64,000 nt of DNA from NCBI GenBank assembly GCA_949592205.1, contig CATIUR010000001.1:239152750-239216749 (forward strand), read 5' to 3'. The translations under genes were made by a program, and so were the position numbers. Shown in pieces: positions 59,176 through 64,000 of the stretch. The stretch is from Helichrysum umbraculigerum (lineage: Eukaryota; Streptophyta; Magnoliopsida; Asterales; Asteraceae). Every line of letters begins with the position of its first letter. Positions within the stretch are counted from its first letter, which is position 1. The notes beneath the pieces were generated by a model, which searched no databases, was not told where the DNA came from, and saw only the letters and a program-made list of their open reading frames with translations.

Positions 59176-60899
59176 TTTCACTTTATTAAAATGGCATAAC
59201 ATAATATTATATTAGATTATATTTGAGTCAATAAATCAGTATGCGTTTCCCTTTTTTCTCTTTTAATAAAATGTTTTTTAGTGAATGAGATTAAAATTGA
59301 TGTGTTGTCATGACACAAATGAAATGATCAAATGCTTATCTTTTTATTTTTTGTTTTTTAGTAAATTTTTAAATATGAAGTTTATATGTAAAGTTGAATA
59401 AAAAAACAAATATATAAAACTAGTGAACATCAATTTACATGTGACATGTACACGCTCACATACGGCATGCATCTTGTGTGACTAGCTCACATATGGAGCA
59501 TGGATATGTAATACTCTGTATTTAAATAGTGATTTAGTTGCCTTTTTTGTAAGTTAATAGGATTGGACGGATGAATACTCTAAATGCATACAGGTAAATT
59601 TGGCTAGTAAAAAATATGAAGTATAAGACTCAACATAAGACACATTTTACATGTAGTAATAGATAAGAAAGTGACAACAAAAGGATTAAGAGGGCGGGAT
59701 CAGTGGTGGTTATCGAAAGAAAAATATTTGGTTGGTTAAAAGAGCATATTATGAAATGATCTTAATTTTTATGATATCATAGCTAGGAAGCCTTATTTAA
59801 AATAAAAATTAAAATAAGGAAAAGTCTGGACTTACATAAATCTTACACAATAATATGTACATAATGAGTTGGCAACATATGTGAACCAATCACATGAATT
59901 TGTACATTCTCTCACTTCATTCTCTCTCATGATTTAATTGGTCCACCTAATTATGTAAACAAAATTATGTAAGCTTTGTGTAAGTGTAGCATGGCTCTTA
60001 AAATAAAACTATATTTTAGTTTAATAAAGTGTTGTACTTCTACATAATCCAAAACTAAAATGAAATCGAGCATATCATTATTTAATTATTATTTAGTGTT
60101 ATAATTTTAGATTAGTTTCTAACAAAATCGTAATACGTTAAAAGAAAAACGTATACATAAAGGAAGTGTACAAATCTATTTACCCCACACTTTAGATGTA
60201 TTGTGTTATGTACCGGGTAACTCCTTGAAATACTGAAAGTATGGGGTGAAAGTTGAATTAAATAAAAAGTGTAGGGGGGTTAAAGTAGTAAAATCAGGGA
60301 ATGTATCCGGCCGTATTTGTGGAGAAAATGAAAAACACGGCCTTTTGAAGTATAAACTTAGAGATTCTATTCGACGGTTGTGATTGAGACTTACTGTGAC
60401 ACGTCGCGTTCTTATTTTTTAATTTAATTTAATTTAATTAAAATACATTATCTTCGTAGAAATAGGTGAAAAAGATTCTAATGAGCGGCCATGATTCAAG
60501 CGATGGCCTATTAGAATATACGCTATCAAAATAAACAATGTCTAATCCGATCGAATTCTGTTTTAGATTCCTATTCCACTTCAACCGGTGCAAAACTCTA
60601 ACCTTTCTAGGATCCTCTCGACGGCAATGTGCTACTTTATAGGGTGTCAAGACACTAATTTCACAGTGTATTAGAGAGAATATTGTTGTTGAGGATTTTT
60701 TGATGTGGTAGATAGTGTTATGGAGTTTTTAATTTTTTGATTTTTAATTTTTTTAAAAGACAATTAATTAAATAATTAATTTTTAAAAACAAATAAATTA
60801 AATTAAACAACATTTAATTCATTAAAACAAATAAAAAAATTACAAGTTCTAAAAATTAAAATGCATTATTTAAAGACATAATTTAAAAGTCCTAGAAAT
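59176..60899. other. Intergenic, no gene seen
   Basis: AT-rich unique sequence. Short ORFs here have no recognisable features. Confidence 0.55.
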
Positions 60900-60904
60900 T
60901 AAAA

Positions 60905-61760
60905 ATGCAATACAATGTAAATCAAGCATCTCCGGACCCCGATCCCGTTCCGTATGGCCAACCCATACTCTCGCAAATCTTCATCTTCTCCATTTCCATG
61001 ATGAATCTCGCAAATCTCCATTTCCATGATGGCCAACCCATACTCAGTCGGCATGGACAAGATTCTGAGTTTGGCCTCAAGATTTTTCGTCTTGTAGTAA
61101 CTTTGTTTGTCGCTTCGGATGCCTTCGAAAGTTGTTGCGAGTGATTTATCAAACAAAGCACGAGACAAAGCGGCCGGACCAGAAGACGTGGTTTTTTGGG
61201 ACTTTGATTTTCTTGACTTTCCCACCAGACATGGATGTGGATCGTCACCAAATAAAGCCGCATTCGGGTTTTGCGTATCTTCATCCGGTTCTTCATCAAA
61301 GTTCAAGTCGTTCAAATTCACCGTCTCGCGGCGTTTAGGAACATTTCATCTACGGACGACAGACGGCTCGGGATGTAGCCACTTTTGTTTATCTTTCAAA
61401 AAGTTCCACCATTAAGTGTTGGAAACTTTTTTGCTCATTTTCCACCCGATATTAATTTTCACAACGGATCATGAAATCTTCCGCAACTTCACTACTCTGG
61501 GTTGATCTTGTAGGCGTTTCCATATACCTTGCCACTTGTTGTAATCCATATTGAGTTTGTTCCACTTTGACAACAACGCGTCTTTTTCACGTTGGAACGG
61601 CGGATTGCGGATGTTGTAGAAATCCATAACAATATACCAAAACGAATGCCCGTCTTGGTCAATTCCACGGTTGGAACCTTCGGTTACCAAAATCTAACTT
61701 TGAGCCAAACGAAGCTCGTTGTCGTACCCCCAAATTTGTACATTGGAAGCAATTCGGGTC
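60905..61760 (-). pseudogene. Harbinger-associated MYB/trihelix-like gene, decayed
   Basis: Minus-strand blocks: ELRLAQ, then (after TAG at 61694-61696) NRGIDQDGHSFWYIVMDFYN and ALLSKWNKLNMDYNKWQGIW, later WWNFLKDKQKW, and after further stops NLNDLNFDEEPDEDTQNPN and ALFDKSLATTFEGIRSDKQS. This order matches the MYB/SANT-like partner proteins of PIF/Harbinger elements, often annotated in plants as NAM-associated or 'glutathione S-transferase T3-like' proteins. Several in-frame stops and at least one frame change show that it is dead. No Harbinger transposase or inverted repeats were found nearby. A 45-bp phrase with CGCAAATCT/CATTTCCATGATG is repeated near 60972-61032. Confidence 0.6.
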
Positions 61761-62192
61761 GGGGCGTGACTAATCAAGTAATCACAGCGCAAAGATACAG
61801 CAAACGACCTCTAAATGAGACGTTCGAAAAATAGTTACATTTCCATATATATAAGAGTTTGAAAACATAATGTTTTCGGTACAAAAGTATAAATTCCTAG
61901 AGTCCGCGTATAGTACGGGAGATTCTATTACATAACAAGTGTACAAAAGGTAATGCCAAAGAATCTCCGTAAATGCAGTGTAGAAATCATGCGACTTGAA
62001 ACGCCCCAAAACGCAGATTTTTTTTTTTATATACATATACTGAAAACACACCATGACTCGGTAATTTAAACCAACGTAAAACATATACGACTCAATTACA
62101 TAAGCTGAAACAAAAGTCACCAAAACCACAGGGTACCTGCCGGGTAACCCACTTAACCAGCGGGTAAACATCATAGCCGTCGGGTACTACTT

Positions 62193-62280
62193 GTACCCAC
62201 CGGGTACTCGTTTTAGACGCATTCTCTGTTACAAATTCAACACTAGTACCCGCCGGGTACTAGTTATACCCGTCGGGTAT
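62193..62280. repeat. Three perfect triloop hairpins in LTR-like sequence
   Basis: 62193-62207 (GTACCC, loop ACC, GGGTAC), 62243-62263 (9-bp stem CTAGTACCC, loop GCC, then its complement) and 62266-62280 (ATACCC, loop GTC, GGGTAT). Looser relatives (GGGTACCTGCCGGGTAACCC near 62131, AGCCGTCGGGTAC near 62175) precede them. Confidence 0.9.
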
Positions 62281-63441
62281 TCCGCTGGTTCTGCAGACCT
62301 GCATTTTAGTTACCAAAACACAAATTTCCGACGCGCATAACTTTTAACTCATTGAGAGTTAGACCACCAAATTTTGCAGGCACCTTCAAAATGCCAAAAT
62401 GAAGGTTTCCCTTTTTACACTTTTTCAAAATACAAGTTTTACGAGAAAACGGACGTATAACCACTTTTTGACCATTTTAACCACTTTTTGGCTACAATTC
62501 AAATCACAAACCATATACACTTTGACTCCAACTTTTTGCACACTTTATTAACATGTCAAAACAAGTCTAACCCCATTGACCAAACCCACATAGATACATT
62601 CTAACCCAGTTTAACTCCTTTGACCCGTTTAGTGCCGATTTGGACACTTTTATCAAATCTACCACATATAACCACAATACTACCCAATACCATACATATT
62701 TGACAATTCCAACATAGTTGACTATGTGTCAACTCTAAATTTGACCAACCAATCATAATTTACTCTTTAACACTTTTCACCCATTTTTAACCAAACCAAA
62801 ACCAATCATATTCAAATTACTTCATACTCTTCAAAAACACATACACTAGACTCCACATCACTGTTTGACTTTCAAAGTCAAATACTACATATTGACCACA
62901 TATTTAATTCAAAAACTCTTTGTTTGGGCGAATTACACAAATGATAAACACAACGATTAAAAGAGATGGAGCATCATCTAACCGTAAAGCTAGCTCCATA
63001 TCCACACTACCATCTTGAAAGCACTATTTATCCACTTGGTTCAACCGAACTATTTACCTAAAACATGAAACAACGAAAGGGCTAAGCGCACATCTTAGTG
63101 AGCATATAGGCAGTTAAACGAATAATTCACAAAACACATAACACATAATCAATATCAACACTATTTAAATACTTATAACATCAACCACTGAATAAACACT
63201 GAGCATTCACTGAACAACCACTGAACTCTGAACTCTATGCGGATCCGCGGCCATTAGAAACAAGTCTGGTGGTACCATATCACGTCAATATGCATACCAA
63301 ATCATCATAACGTGCAAGCACGTAATCGTAAACACTATGCTAACCGCAGTTAGCGTTCTGATCAACACTGATTCTCCACATAAGATACAAACACAAGAAA
63401 CAAGGCTCAAGAAACAAGTATAAGGAACAAGTAATCTTCCA

Positions 63442-63690
63442 CCCGATTGTATGATCCTCTTACTCGTAAGCAATCCGGAAACACATACAATCGATTCAAA
63501 CATAAGAAACACCCGATTGTATGATCCTCTTGCTCGTAAGCAATCCGGAAACACATACAATCGATTCAAATATAAGAAACAAGTCTAATTCACTATATAG
63601 AAACAAGCATAAGAAACAAATAACTACCACTTGATTGTGCAAATCTCTTGCTCGGAAGCAATCCGGTACATACACAACCATTACCCATTT
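63442..63690. repeat. ~70-bp tandem repeat, two good copies and one partial
   Basis: CCCGATTGTATGATCCTCTT starts at 63442 and 63512 (period 70 bp). Each is followed by CTCGTAAGCAATCCGGAAAC and ACATACAATCGATTCAAA. A diverged copy (TTGATTGTGC...CTCGGAAGCAATCCGGTAC) begins near 63631. Confidence 0.85.
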
Positions 63691-64000
63691 AACCCCCATA
63701 ATACTCACCTCGATAATTTAGACGATTTCACAACGATGGCCACGTATGCTTTCCACATCTTTAAATCCCTATCACATAACACATTTATATAACGACACTT
63801 TTAGCAAACCATAATAATCATCATCAACTACTTATCTTCATTAACCCACCACCTCATTATTACCACTTTTAAACTTTCACTAGTTAAACTATTACTTCAT
63901 ATTATTCATCATTTACTCTATCATCGTAATCATATTCTTTTAACACCATTAATTTCATCATTAAGCTTATCTACATAATCTTTACATAATTCATATGAAT

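Larger units (their letters stand above)
61997..64000 (+). mobile_element. LTR-like sequence running to window end
   Basis: Starts TGAAACGCCCCAAAACGC at 61997, a common plant gypsy LTR start. Like the LTR at 18856-21715 it contains a CTTAGTGAGCATAT-type phrase (63096) and a CCGCCGG hairpin cluster (62193-62280). No coding sequence supported; several short ORFs lack features. The right end is outside the window; orientation and boundary are tentative. Confidence 0.45.

Noticed and set aside
63285..63708. Two minus-strand frames of 94 and 70 codons with repeated SIVCVSGLLTSKRIIQSG
   Set aside because: The repeated peptide is just the translation of the ~70-bp tandem repeat; the region is LTR-like noncoding DNA.

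Overview
This is an AT-rich plant nuclear genome window, dominated by nested transposable elements with a few host genes between them. A dicot is clear from the gene content: an LRR receptor kinase of the TMK type, a plant selenium-binding protein, and spliced genes with GT-AG introns. The Ty3/gypsy, copia, CACTA and Ulp1-carrying MULE families look to me like Asteraceae, but that is an inference from general appearance and not a database match.

Layout. 1-4953: minus-oriented gypsy-type LTR sequences flanking a broken plus-strand gypsy integrase 3' end. 5748-6000: a Harbinger-type MITE. 8417-12830: two decayed CACTA elements, each with a remnant Ulp1-like (C48) protease gene, facing each other. 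14272-15985: a non-autonomous CACTA element with an array of long hairpins. 16431-16935: a ~140-bp tandem repeat. 17379-17939: a Harbinger MITE. 18646-22058: a foldback/Mutator-like element with long inverted repeats, itself hit by a 2.86-kb solo LTR with a clean 5-bp target duplication. 22132-22985: a broken receptor-kinase copy.

23721-45791 is the centrepiece: a ~22-kb Mutator-like element (about 17 kb before a later copia insertion). It has degenerate terminal inverted repeats, each abutting an ATT microsatellite. It carries an intact five-exon FAR1/FRS-type transposase gene (794 aa) on the plus strand and two long Ulp1-type cysteine protease genes on the minus strand. I can splice these in frame to 1213 and 1212 aa, both with His-Asp-Cys catalytic residues. 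The second is split by a copia retrotransposon (37122-42127) whose 212-bp LTRs are identical except possibly the last base; removing the insert and one 5-bp duplication restores a continuous reading frame. A short motif, AAAATGCAGT, is scattered dozens of times in both orientations through the introns and spacers of this element, and I did not notice it elsewhere.

46111-46512 is a small CACTA-like element with a perfect 3-bp target duplication. 47063-50652 is an intact two-exon TMK-like LRR receptor kinase (1077 aa) with a recent 366-bp internal LRR duplication. 51025-58314 (minus) is a complete seven-exon selenium-binding protein gene (492 aa) whose third intron holds a 1.8-kb non-autonomous LTR element. 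58924-59173 is a Stowaway MITE. 60905-61760 is a decayed Harbinger-associated MYB/trihelix-like gene. From about 61997 to the end is another LTR-like region.

How things fit together: host genes are limited to the receptor kinase pair (one dead, one alive, same orientation, on either side of the giant MULE) and the selenium-binding protein gene. In the giant MULE the transposase and the outer protease gene are both transcribed inward from the element ends, while the inner protease gene has its own internal promoter region. A second pattern crosses several unrelated-looking LTRs: clusters of short perfect hairpins with a three-base loop (usually GCC or GTC), whose stems differ between LTRs but stay complementary.
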